A stretch of 64,000 bases of DNA, taken from an uncultured Bacillota bacterium. Lineage in GTDB: Bacteria > Bacillota > Clostridia > Lachnospirales > CAG-274. Below, one piece after another: positions 54,090-62,941 of the stretch (its first letter is position 1; each line of letters starts with the position of its first letter). Under the pieces are notes generated by a model, which saw nothing but the letters and a program-made list of their open reading frames with translations, did no database searches and was not told the DNA's origin. A program made the position numbers and the translations under genes. The DNA lies in the NCBI GenBank assembly GCA_958426775.1, contig CATZZP010000003.1, positions 1 to 64,000 of the forward strand, written 5' to 3'.

Positions 54090-54992
54090 ATGATAGACAT
54101 AAGTCTTTTTGAGGCTGTTATTTCCAAGGACAGATTAAGGCAAAATGAGCCTATGAGCAAGCATACTACCTTTAAGACAGGCGGTAATGCAGACCTTATG
54201 GCATTGCCCTCACAAACAGAGGAAATAATAGGTATTATAAATATATGTAAGGCTAACAATATACCCTATTATGTAATAGGCAACGGCAGTAATCTCCTTG
54301 TAAGCGACAGGGGCATAAGGGGTGTTGTTATTAAGCTTGGTACAGAGTTTTCCCAAATAAGGGCGGACAATAATATTATTACAGCCCAAGCAGGAGCCTT
54401 GCTTTCAGCCGTGGCTCAAAGAGCCTTAAGGGAAGAGCTTAAGGGCATGGAGTTTGCGGCAGGTATTCCGGGCAGTATAGGCGGAGGTATCTGTATGAAT
54501 GCAGGTGCCTACGGCGGTGAGCTTAAGGATATAGTAAAAGAGGTTAAGGTGCTGTATAAGGGAGAGGTTAAAGCCCTCTCAAATGAAGAATGCGGCTTTG
54601 GCTACAGACACAGCCGTATTATGGAGGAGGGTATGATTGTTCTTGAAGTGAAGCTTAAGCTTGAAAAGGGCAACCCCTCTGAAATAAAGGCGGTAATGGA
54701 CGACCTTGCCCTCCGCAGACGTGAAAAACAGCCCCTTGATAAGCCCAGTGCAGGCAGTACCTTTAAGCGTCCTGAGGGTAATTTTGCAGGTAAGCTTATT
54801 GAGGAAGCAGGCTTAAAAGGCTTTAGTATAGGCGGTGCTCAGGTAAGTGAAAAGCATTGCGGCTTTGTAGTTAATACCGGCAAGGCTACAACCGACGATA
54901 TTTTAAGCCTTATAAATTCGGTTAAGGAAAGAGTATACCAAAATTCGGGCATTATGCTTGAACCGGAGGTTCGCTTTTTAGGCGAGCTTTAA
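54090..54992 (+). CDS. murB: UDP-N-acetylenolpyruvoylglucosamine reductase
   Basis: FAD/NADPH enzyme forming UDP-MurNAc for peptidoglycan. 300 residues. Features are HTTFKTGGNADLMALPSQTE, YVIGNGSNLLVSDRGIRGVV, GIPGSIGGGICMNAGAYGGE, YRHSRI, and KPSAGSTFKRPEGNFAGKLI (catalytic Ser), the type II/MurB Firmicutes form. The start at 54090 follows AGGTG; the frame opens earlier inside the ROK gene. Confidence 0.96.
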   Translation: MIDISLFEAVISKDRLRQNEPMSKHTTFKTGGNADLMALPSQTEEIIGIINICKANNIPYYVIGNGSNLLVSDRGIRGVVIKLGTEFSQIRADNNIITAQAGALLSAVAQRALREELKGMEFAAGIPGSIGGGICMNAGAYGGELKDIVKEVKVLYKGEVKALSNEECGFGYRHSRIMEEGMIVLEVKLKLEKGNPSEIKAVMDDLALRRREKQPLDKPSAGSTFKRPEGNFAGKLIEEAGLKGFSIGGAQVSEKHCGFVVNTGKATTDDILSLINSVKERVYQNSGIMLEPEVRFLGEL

Positions 54993-55005
54993 CGGAGGTG
55001 AAGGG

Positions 55006-55869
55006 ATGAGATTTTTAATAGTAACAGGTATGTCAGGTGCAGGCAAAAGTACCGTACTTAAGTTTTTGGAGGATATAGATTATTTCTGTGTGGATAATCT
55101 GCCCCCAAGCCTTATACCTAAGTTTGCAGAGCTTTGTGCCGCAAGCAGTGATATTGAAAATGCGGCACTTGGCATTGATATAAGAGGAGGTAAGCTGTTT
55201 AAGGACCTTTTCAGCTGTATATCCGAAATGAAAAGTGAAACAAATAAGTTTGAAATCCTTTTTATGGATTGCTCTGACGAGGTGCTTTTAAAACGTTATA
55301 AGGAAACAAGGCGTTCCCATCCCCTTGCAAGGGGCGACCTTGCCACAGTAGGCATTAAGCGTGAGCGTGAAATGCTGAAGGATATTAAGAAAAAGGCAGA
55401 CTATATTATAGATACAAGCCATTTGCTTACAAGGCAGTTAAGGTCACAGCTAAGCGATATGTTTCTTGAAAATAAAAAGTTTGACAGCCTTATGATTACC
55501 GTCCTTAGCTTTGGCTTTAAATACGGCATACCTCACGATGCAGACCTTGTTTTTGATGTACGTTTTCTGCCAAACCCCTTTTATATATCGGAGCTTAAGC
55601 CCTATACAGGTAATGATGTAGCCGTAAGGGACTATGTAATGGGCTTTGATGAGGCAAAGAAGTTTTTGGAAATGCTTGTAAATATGCTATCTTTCTTAGT
55701 GCCTAACTACATAAAGGAGGGTAAAAACCAGCTTGTAATAGCAATAGGCTGTACGGGCGGCAAGCACAGAAGCGTAACCTTGGCAAATGAAGTACACTCA
55801 GCCCTTAAAAAGGAGGGACACAGTGTGGTAATTGCACATCGTGATATTGACAAGGACAGCAAGAGGTAG
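55006..55869 (+). CDS. rapZ: RNase adapter/nucleotide-binding protein RapZ (YvcJ)
   Basis: 287 residues. P-loop VTGMSGAGKSTVLKFLEDI, VDNLPPSLIPKFAEL, DIRGG, and the C-terminal IAIGCTGGKHRSVTLANEV typical of RapZ. In E. coli it regulates GlmS through small RNAs; in Bacillus YvcJ is a nucleotide-binding protein linked to competence. It precedes whiA by 28 bases. The yvcK gene that usually sits between them is missing here. Confidence 0.94.
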   Translation: MRFLIVTGMSGAGKSTVLKFLEDIDYFCVDNLPPSLIPKFAELCAASSDIENAALGIDIRGGKLFKDLFSCISEMKSETNKFEILFMDCSDEVLLKRYKETRRSHPLARGDLATVGIKREREMLKDIKKKADYIIDTSHLLTRQLRSQLSDMFLENKKFDSLMITVLSFGFKYGIPHDADLVFDVRFLPNPFYISELKPYTGNDVAVRDYVMGFDEAKKFLEMLVNMLSFLVPNYIKEGKNQLVIAIGCTGGKHRSVTLANEVHSALKKEGHSVVIAHRDIDKDSKR

Positions 55870-55897
55870 TATAATCTAAAAAAGAAAAGGTGATTAA

Positions 55898-56806
55898 ATG
55901 TCATTTTCAGGTGATGTCAAAAAGGAGCTTTTTAATAAAAGGGACTCTGCAAGACATTGTATAATAGCTTCCTTATGTGCTTTAATTAACCTTTGCGGAG
56001 AATACAGCCTTCATAATAAGGACGATTTTTTAATTATTTCTTCCGAAAATGACAGGGTGACAGAGCTTGCCGGGGAGCTTATAAAAAGCTTGTTCGGTTA
56101 CGAGCCTGATTTTACACAGCTGGATAACAGACAGGCAATTATTCTGCTTGGAGATAAGGCGGATAGTGTGCTTTCGGTAACAGGGTTTTTGAGGGATAAC
56201 CTGAGGGACGAGGAGCCGGTAAATCCGCTTATTGTTGTCTCTGAATGCTGTAAAAGGGCATACCTTAAAACAGCCTTTATCTGCTGTGGCTCGGTAACCA
56301 ATCCTGAAAAGAACTATCATTTTGAGTTTGTAAATAATGATTATTATCATGCCCTGAGTCTGAAAAGGCTTATAGCTGATTTCGGTATAGATGCAAAAAT
56401 TGTTGAGCGTAAAAATCATTATATTGTTTATCTTAAAGAGGGTGAGCAGATAGTGGATATGCTTAACCTTATATCTGCCCATAAAGCACTTATGGAGTAT
56501 GAAAACAGTCGTATTATTAAAGAGGTACGTAACAATGTAAACCGCATTGTTAATTGTGAAACCGCTAATCTTAACAAGGTTGTTAAGTCTTCACTGAAGC
56601 AGTGCGAGGCTATAGAATACATAAAAAACACAGTTGGCTTATCCTATTTGCCGCCCCGACTTGAGCAGGTCGCAAGGGCAAGGTTGGAAAATCCCAATCT
56701 TAGCCTTAAAGAATTGGCGGAAGCTTTGAATTTAGGTAAATCAGGGGTAAACCACAGACTTAAAAAAATATGTGAAATTTCAGAGTTATTGAAGGGGGAA
56801 CCTTAG
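55898..56806 (+). CDS. whiA: WhiA-type DNA-binding protein
   Basis: 302 residues with an N-terminal LAGLIDADG-related homing-endonuclease-like domain (inactive in WhiA) and a C-terminal helix-turn-helix (LSLKELAEALNLGKSGVNHR). The start SFSGDVKKELF is diagnostic. WhiA affects cell division and metabolism in Firmicutes and sporulation in Streptomyces. It lies between rapZ and the Crh-like gene as in Bacillus. Confidence 0.95.
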   Translation: MSFSGDVKKELFNKRDSARHCIIASLCALINLCGEYSLHNKDDFLIISSENDRVTELAGELIKSLFGYEPDFTQLDNRQAIILLGDKADSVLSVTGFLRDNLRDEEPVNPLIVVSECCKRAYLKTAFICCGSVTNPEKNYHFEFVNNDYYHALSLKRLIADFGIDAKIVERKNHYIVYLKEGEQIVDMLNLISAHKALMEYENSRIIKEVRNNVNRIVNCETANLNKVVKSSLKQCEAIEYIKNTVGLSYLPPRLEQVARARLENPNLSLKELAEALNLGKSGVNHRLKKICEISELLKGEP

Positions 56807-56807
56807 A

Positions 56808-57050
56808 ATGGTAAAGAAACAAGTTGTAGTAGGCTCAAGTATGGGCGAAAGACCTGTTGCTATGCTTGTGCAGACAGCAAGCAGATATTCCAGCAGCTTA
56901 CATTTGGAAATGGAAAATAAAAATATTAATTTAAAGAGTATTATGGGTGTAATTTCCATAGGTGCTTTAGGCGGTCGTGAGGTAATTATTACTGCAGAGG
57001 GCAGTGATGAAAACGAGGCTTGCGAGGCTATTGTGGAATTTCTTGCATAA
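56808..57050 (+). CDS. crh: Crh-like HPr protein lacking the catalytic histidine
   Basis: An 80-residue HPr-fold protein. Aligned on VQTASRYSSS and NLKSIMGVISIG, the HPr active-site GxHARP reads SMGERP here: Gly13 replaces His15, so Enzyme I cannot phosphorylate it. The regulatory serine (Ser44 in NLKSIMGV, equivalent to Ser46) is kept. That is the pattern of Crh, which acts only in CcpA-dependent regulation after HprK phosphorylation. In Bacillus crh also follows whiA. AAGGGGGA lies eight bases before the ATG; hprK is in the same gene run. Confidence 0.82.
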   Translation: MVKKQVVVGSSMGERPVAMLVQTASRYSSSLHLEMENKNINLKSIMGVISIGALGGREVIITAEGSDENEACEAIVEFLA

Positions 57051-57064
57051 TACATAAAAAGGCT

Positions 57065-57289
57065 GTGATTAAGAGGAGTAACCGTTAGTTGGTATCAGAG
57101 AAAAGCACTCATAGGCTGAAAGGTGCTTTGGCAAAAACGGCGGTGAAGGTAGCTTATGAGCCGACAGGCTGAACTTAAGTAGGTCTGTCCGTTGGTCGCG
57201 TTAAGGCTGTAAAGTGCCTGCTTTTGCAGGAAATAAGGTGGTACCACGGATACTTTCGCCCTTAGTTCGGGCGGGAGTATCTTTTTTTT
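57065..57289 (+). promoter_or_regulatory. T-box leader of valS
   Basis: The antiterminator core AAGGTGGTACCACGG (57234-57249) is exact. Stem I elements include AGAGGAGTA, GGCTGAAAGGTGC and a candidate specifier GTA (Val) in GAAGGTAGC. The terminator GATACT/AGTATC with an inner CCC/GGG and T8 (57249-57289) follows. Uncharged tRNA-Val should prevent termination and raise valS expression. Confidence 0.93.
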
Positions 57290-57341
57290 GTTAATAAAGC
57301 CCAAAGGCTTATATATAATTTATTCAGGAGGAAACATTAAA

Positions 57342-59972
57342 ATGAAAGAAATGGCGAAAAGCTATGACCCTTCCATAGAGGAGAGGATATACAAAAACTG
57401 GATTGAAAAGAACTATTTTCATGCCGAGGTTGATAAAAGCAAAAAACCCTTTACTATTGTAATTCCCCCTCCAAATATTACAGGTCATCTTCATATGGGT
57501 CATGCCCTTGATGAAACTATGCAGGATATACTTATCCGCTGGAAGAGAATGCAGGGCTATAATGCCCTTTGGTTACCGGGTACGGACCATGCGGCTATCT
57601 CTACTGAGGTTAAGATTGTAAACGCTATGCGTGAGGAAGGCTTAACCAAAGAGGAGGTTGGCAGAGAGGGCTTCCTTAAAAGAGCATGGGAGTGGAAAAA
57701 GGAGTACGGCGGTACTATCTTAAATCAGCTTAAAAAACTTGGCTCCTCCTGTGACTGGGAGAGAGAACGCTTTACCATGGATGAGGGACTTTCAAATGCA
57801 GTTTTAACCGTATTTTGCAAGCTTTACGAAAAGGGTTATATCTATCGCGGTGAAAAGCTTATCAACTGGTGTCCTACCTGTCAGACAACCATCTCTGATG
57901 CCGAGGTTGAGCATGAGGACAAGCAGGGTGGCTTCTGGCACATTAAGTATCCTATAAAGGGTACCGATAAATTCCTTGAATTTGCAACTACCCGTCCCGA
58001 AACTATGCTTGGCGATACAGCTATTGCGGTAAATCATCAGGACGACAGATATAAGGACGTTGTAGGCAAAACCTGTGTTATACCTTTTGTTGACAGAGAA
58101 ATACCTATTATTGCAGATGACTATGTTGATATGGAGTTTGGTACAGGTGTTGTTAAAATCACCCCTGCTCATGACCCTAACGACTTTGAGGTTGGTGAAA
58201 GACATAATCTGCCAAGGATAAATATTTTAAATGACGACGGTACTATTAACGAAAACGGCGGTAAGTTTGCAGGTATGGACAGATATGCCGCAAGAGAGCA
58301 GATTATAAAAGAGCTTGATGAAATGGGTCTTTTCATTAAGAAAGAGGATATTACTCATGCTGTAGGTACTCATGACAGATGCGGCTGTGTAATTGAGCCT
58401 CTTATTAAAAAGCAGTGGTTTGTTAAAATGGAGGAGCTTGCTAAGCCTGCTCTTGAAGCATACTACAATAAGGACCTTAAGTTTGTGCCTGACCGTTTCG
58501 GTAAAATCTATACCCATTGGTTAGAGGACATCAAGGATTGGTGTATTTCAAGACAGCTCTGGTGGGGGCACAGAATACCTGCCTACTACTGCGATTGCGG
58601 CGAGGTTATTGTAAGCAAGGACACTCCTGCAGCCTGCCCTAAGTGTGGCTCAACACACCTTGTACAGGACGAGGATTGCCTTGATACCTGGTTCTCATCT
58701 GCTTTATGGCCTTTCTCAACTCTGGGCTGGCCTGAAAAGACAGAGGAGCTTGAGTACTTCTATCCTACAGACGTACTTGTAACAGGCTATGACATTATTT
58801 TCTTCTGGGTTGTAAGAATGGTATTTTCTGCTATGGAGCAGATGGGAGAGGTTCCTTTCAAAACCGTACTTATCCATGGTCTTGTAAGGGACTCACAGGG
58901 TAGAAAAATGAGTAAATCCTTAGGTAACGGTATTGACCCCCTTGAAATTATAGAAAAATCAGGTGCAGACGCCTTAAGACTTACCCTTATTTCAGGTAAT
59001 GCACCGGGTAACGATATGCGTTTCTATCAGGAGAGGGTTGAAAACAGCGGTAACTTTGCAAACAAGCTCTGGAATGCATCACGCTTTGTTATGATGCACA
59101 TAGGTGATGATGAGCCTGTGCTTGATAAGTCAGCCTTAACTGCCGCTGACCGCTGGATATTAAGTAAGGTTAATTATCTTGCTAAAAATGTAACTGCTAA
59201 CCTTGATGCCTATGAGCTTGGTATTGCGGTACAGAATGTATATGACTTTATCTGGGACGAATACTGCGATTGGTATATTGAAATGGTTAAGCCTCGTCTT
59301 TATAATAAGGAAGACCCTACAAGGGAGGCAGCTCTCTGGACCTTAAAGACAGTGCTTATAAATGCACTTAAAATGCTTCATCCGTTTATGCCTTTTGTTA
59401 CAGAGGAAATTTTTACCTCAATCCAGAATGAGGAAGAAACTATTATGCTTTCAAAGTGGCCTGAATATACAGAGGAGCTTAACTTCTCTGAGGACGAAAA
59501 GGCTATTGAGCTTATGAAGGAGGCTATTAAGTCCATAAGAAATATCAGAGCCGAAATGAACGTTGCCCCAAGCAATAAGGCTAAGGTATACGTAGTAAGC
59601 GAAAATGATGAGGTTAAGTCAATCTTTGAAAACGGTAAGGTATTCTTCCGAACTCTTGCTTATGCAAGCGAGGTAATTGTACAGTCCGATAAAACAGATA
59701 TAGGCGACGACGCCGTATCCGTAGTTGTACACAATGCAGTTATCTATATGCCTTTTGCTGAGCTTGTTGATATTGAAAAGGAGCTTGACCGACTTAATAA
59801 GGAAAAGGAAAAGCTTGTTAAAGAGGTTGAAAGAGTTGAAAAGAAGCTTGCTAATGAGGGCTTTGTTTCAAAGGCACCTCAAAAGGTTATTGATGAGGAA
59901 AAGGCAAAGCAGGCTAAGTATGCCGCTATGCTTAAAGGCGTAGAGGAACAGCTTGCAAGACTTAAAAAGTAA
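57342..59972 (+). CDS. valS: Valyl-tRNA synthetase
   Basis: Class I aminoacyl-tRNA synthetase charging tRNA-Val. 876 residues, with [20 protein letters not shown] (HIGH as HMGH), an editing domain ([16 protein letters not shown]), [16 protein letters not shown] (KMSKS) and a C-terminal coiled coil ([20 protein letters not shown]). The frame is open 18 codons farther upstream inside the T-box terminator, but AGGAGGAA before ATG 57342 sets the start. Confidence 0.98.
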   Translation: MKEMAKSYDPSIEERIYKNWIEKNYFHAEVDKSKKPFTIVIPPPNITGHLHMGHALDETMQDILIRWKRMQGYNALWLPGTDHAAISTEVKIVNAMREEGLTKEEVGREGFLKRAWEWKKEYGGTILNQLKKLGSSCDWERERFTMDEGLSNAVLTVFCKLYEKGYIYRGEKLINWCPTCQTTISDAEVEHEDKQGGFWHIKYPIKGTDKFLEFATTRPETMLGDTAIAVNHQDDRYKDVVGKTCVIPFVDREIPIIADDYVDMEFGTGVVKITPAHDPNDFEVGERHNLPRINILNDDGTINENGGKFAGMDRYAAREQIIKELDEMGLFIKKEDITHAVGTHDRCGCVIEPLIKKQWFVKMEELAKPALEAYYNKDLKFVPDRFGKIYTHWLEDIKDWCISRQLWWGHRIPAYYCDCGEVIVSKDTPAACPKCGSTHLVQDEDCLDTWFSSALWPFSTLGWPEKTEELEYFYPTDVLVTGYDIIFFWVVRMVFSAMEQMGEVPFKTVLIHGLVRDSQGRKMSKSLGNGIDPLEIIEKSGADALRLTLISGNAPGNDMRFYQERVENSGNFANKLWNASRFVMMHIGDDEPVLDKSALTAADRWILSKVNYLAKNVTANLDAYELGIAVQNVYDFIWDEYCDWYIEMVKPRLYNKEDPTREAALWTLKTVLINALKMLHPFMPFVTEEIFTSIQNEEETIMLSKWPEYTEELNFSEDEKAIELMKEAIKSIRNIRAEMNVAPSNKAKVYVVSENDEVKSIFENGKVFFRTLAYASEVIVQSDKTDIGDDAVSVVVHNAVIYMPFAELVDIEKELDRLNKEKEKLVKEVERVEKKLANEGFVSKAPQKVIDEEKAKQAKYAAMLKGVEEQLARLKK

Positions 59973-59982
59973 AATTTGATGT

Positions 59983-60015
59983 AAGGAGTGTAGATTTTGT
60001 CTGCACTCCTTTTTA
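59983..60015 (+). terminator. valS terminator
   Basis: AAGGAGTGTAGA pairs with TCTGCACTCCTT (one mismatch) and is followed by TTT. Confidence 0.8.
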
Positions 60016-60067
60016 TTATGGGAAAATCACTTTACATATATAAAAGGTAAATATGCATAAAAAGGTG

Positions 60068-60109
60068 AAAGCCCCCGTTTTTGTTAAAAACGAAGGCTTT
60101 ATTTTTTTG
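60068..60109. terminator. Terminator between valS and the dockerin gene
   Basis: AAAGCC...GGCTTT with an inner CGTTTTT/AAAAACG stem, followed by ATTTTTTT on the plus strand; it lies just beyond the minus-strand gene's stop. Confidence 0.65.
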
Positions 60110-60111
60110 CT

Positions 60112-62589
60112 TCAGTTATAATTTACCGTAATTTGTACTATCTGTGCCGTAGTACCGCCTGTTTGACCTGCGAAAATGCGGTAGTATCCGCCGTCAAGGT
60201 CAGCTGTCAGGGTGGAAAATTCAGAGCTTCCGCCGTATACGGTTTGGGAGGTTTGGTCATAAAGGGTAATGTATGCGGATTTTGTCGTATTTGACGAGCC
60301 GCATTTAAAGGAAACTGTCACCGTAGCTCCGTCGTTCACCAAAAATTCCACATAACCGTTTTCATCAATTTTAATTTGCGTAGCGGAGGTTGAGCCATTT
60401 ACAACAAACCTTGCATTATCACTTATAATAGTGCTTGCATCGTATGTACCTGCCTCAAGAGGGGTAGTTATTGTAGTTACGGGTATCTGCTCCTCAGGAG
60501 TTTTGTTTTGCAAAATCAGAATAGAATCCGTTATGTCTATTACTCCGTTGCAGTCATAATCGGCATTTACTAAGGCTGTTTCATCTGTAATTAATAAGCT
60601 TCCTCCAATGTGCTTTAAAACCAAGGTGCTGTCGGTATCGTCTACCTTGCCGTCAAGGTTGACATCTCCTGAAACAGGGCTGTCGGTTGGCAATGTGGAG
60701 CTTTCCGTGGCAGACTCCGTAACGGCTTCCGTTGTGCTTTGGGTAGTTGGCTGTGTTGTACCTTCAACTGCCGTACCCTCCTCACTGTAGCTCATATAGT
60801 AAAGATTTATTGCATCACCCTTTGTTATGGTGTGACTGCCTGCTGAAAGGCTTACATTTAAAACACCTGTACTGTCAATTGTATAAGCTGCTCCGTCAAC
60901 CTTAACCTTTTTACCGCTGAAAGCAGTGTTGCCGCCGAATACAAGGGTAAGCGTACCCTGACCTGAGGCATTAAAGCTTATGCTTGTGGCTGACTCCATT
61001 TTAAGGCAGGTGTTATAGGTTCTGTCGCTGTAAGTACAGCTGCCCTTACTGTTTGAGGTATTACCTGTTATTGTAAAGTAGTCGCTTGTTGTGCCGTTAT
61101 CCTCAAAGTTATGGCTTCTTTCCCCTGTTACAACAGGTACAGAGGTGGTAGGCTCGGTATATTCCGTAGTAGCCTCTGTTGAGCTTTCTTCAACAGGTAT
61201 ATCCTCTGAGGTGATTTTTACCTTATAGGTGTATCTTGTGTCAGTGTCCTCTGCTGAGCTGTCCCAGTTTATCTCATAATTTTTAAGGTTATCGGGTGTA
61301 GCACATACAACAAGGTATGCCTGTACTTCATCACCCTGCAGATAAATACCGCCCGTACCGCTGTCATACATCTGTGAGTAGCGTGTAGTATTGTCAGCTG
61401 TCTTTGTTACAAGGCTTACTCTGAAGTCTGCTCCGCTTGCTGTTGAGGTGTTTATAAATTCCGCCTTTAATATATCCTTTGTTAAATCTGCCTCAAGAGG
61501 GATAATATTAAAGCCTGTCTGCATAGGAAATTTATCCTCTGCAACAGTCTGATAGCCCTGTGAGTCGGGAGTGCCTAAGGCAGAATATATCTTTTCGTAA
61601 TTGCCCTCTACCGTAAGAGTTTCCTCATTAAGGTGCTTTAAATAATGCTCCTGACGGCTGAAGTCAAGGGTTGCCATACGTCTTGCCATACCGCCTAAAA
61701 TTGTCTTTATATCTACCCCCGAAAGTCTTTCGATAGTGGCATACATGGTTTCATCGCTTTGGGTATTTTCAAAAATTTTGTGCATAAGCTCCATGCCTAA
61801 GCCGTCTATGTTATCGGGATTTTCCGATATATAAAGGAAGATGGGCCAGGTATCGTACCAGTTAAGCATATGGGGTACGTAATAGCAGGAGTTTATCATA
61901 TAAGGTGCAAAAAAGTCAGAGGTAGGACCGTAGGTGTTACCGCCGTAGGCATAGTATTGACTGCCTAAGTACTGATCTCTGAACCAGTTTGCCGTGGACT
62001 CATACCAGGCATAGGGTATTATACCCCCCTGATGATATGTGAAGGCATGGGCCAGCTCATGAGGTACAACCCAGCTGGGCTCGTCAACACGCATGGCACC
62101 CGGTGCTAAGAATAAATAAGCAAAGGAGTCAGCGTCGGTTGACATATATGCCCAGTCGTCATCAAAGCTTGATAAGCCTGTGTTTGAAATGTAGATGTTT
62201 GTTTTGTACTTACCTGTAATTGATGAATTTTGGGAAATACCAATATCTTTCATTCCTAAATCCTCCATATAGAAGGTACGTATGTTTTCAAGATTAATAA
62301 GATTACCCCTTATAAGCTCATCGTTTACAAGACCCGTAGAGTCGCTGTTGCCCCATATAATCTGGAAATGCTCTGAGGCGGCACGGTTTACACTGCTGTC
62401 TGTAAGAGAGTAAATAGCATCTCTTACCTTGTAGGTATCGTTTGCAGTTAATTGTTCAATGGTTTGGGATGAGCCTACAGTGGTAACGGTGTTTACACTT
62501 ATCTGCACGGCACCGTAAACAGATAAGGGGTTAAGGCTTATTACAGCACAAAGCAGGGCAGAAACTGCCCTTGAAATAATTTTTTTCAT
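60112..62589 (-). CDS. Secreted metallopeptidase-like protein with a type I dockerin
   Basis: An 825-residue exported protein. It has a signal peptide (about 1-27), then a zinc-metallopeptidase-like domain with HELAH (H177-E178-x2-H181) and a possible third ligand E197 in WYESTANWF, resembling DUF6055-type proteins. Two beta-rich modules resemble those attached to pectate lyases or carbohydrate-binding domains (NFEDNGTTSDYFTITGN onward and the C-terminal 110 residues). Between them, after Ser/Thr-rich linkers, sits a type I dockerin with two calcium loops (DVNLDGKVDDTDST and DYDCNGVIDITDS). It probably docks to a cohesin or scaffold outside the window. Activity is inferred only from the motif. 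Confidence 0.75.
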   Translation of the reverse strand: MKKIISRAVSALLCAVISLNPLSVYGAVQISVNTVTTVGSSQTIEQLTANDTYKVRDAIYSLTDSSVNRAASEHFQIIWGNSDSTGLVNDELIRGNLINLENIRTFYMEDLGMKDIGISQNSSITGKYKTNIYISNTGLSSFDDDWAYMSTDADSFAYLFLAPGAMRVDEPSWVVPHELAHAFTYHQGGIIPYAWYESTANWFRDQYLGSQYYAYGGNTYGPTSDFFAPYMINSCYYVPHMLNWYDTWPIFLYISENPDNIDGLGMELMHKIFENTQSDETMYATIERLSGVDIKTILGGMARRMATLDFSRQEHYLKHLNEETLTVEGNYEKIYSALGTPDSQGYQTVAEDKFPMQTGFNIIPLEADLTKDILKAEFINTSTASGADFRVSLVTKTADNTTRYSQMYDSGTGGIYLQGDEVQAYLVVCATPDNLKNYEINWDSSAEDTDTRYTYKVKITSEDIPVEESSTEATTEYTEPTTSVPVVTGERSHNFEDNGTTSDYFTITGNTSNSKGSCTYSDRTYNTCLKMESATSISFNASGQGTLTLVFGGNTAFSGKKVKVDGAAYTIDSTGVLNVSLSAGSHTITKGDAINLYYMSYSEEGTAVEGTTQPTTQSTTEAVTESATESSTLPTDSPVSGDVNLDGKVDDTDSTLVLKHIGGSLLITDETALVNADYDCNGVIDITDSILILQNKTPEEQIPVTTITTPLEAGTYDASTIISDNARFVVNGSTSATQIKIDENGYVEFLVNDGATVTVSFKCGSSNTTKSAYITLYDQTSQTVYGGSSEFSTLTADLDGGYYRIFAGQTGGTTAQIVQITVNYN

Positions 62590-62627
62590 TTTCTGATCCC
62601 CCTATGGATATATTTAATACAATTTTT

Positions 62628-62656
62628 ATTGTAGCACGCAGATAAAATGTATACAA
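62628..62656 (-). promoter_or_regulatory. Promoter of the dockerin gene
   Basis: TTGTAT, 17 bases, TACAAT on the minus strand, about 35 bases before the start codon. Confidence 0.65.
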
Positions 62657-62878
62657 GCTGATTAACTATAAAAAAATACACAAAAAATTAATTTGTAAAT
62701 AATTACAATGATTTGCTTGTATAAGCAGTTGTTTGTAAGTTTGAAAATGTAGTTTTTTTTGGATAAGTTGCATATACAGGCAATGTGAAATTTTTAACTA
62801 AAAACAGAAAATTTTCAAGGCTTTTTTTGAGAGAATGTTTAAAAAAATGTGCCTTTCGGCACAATTAAAGTTAATGCT

Positions 62879-62907
62879 TTGAATATTCAGATTACAATTA
62901 TTATACT
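62879..62907 (+). promoter_or_regulatory. Promoter of the pectate lyase gene
   Basis: TTGAAT, 17 bases, TATACT, 34 bases before the ATG. The remaining intergenic sequence 62657-62878 is AT-rich and holds only a small GTGCC/GGCAC hairpin near 62850; no gene is seen. Confidence 0.65.
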
Positions 62908-62941
62908 CGAATTACAAAAATTAAATGAAAGGGGAATAAAA

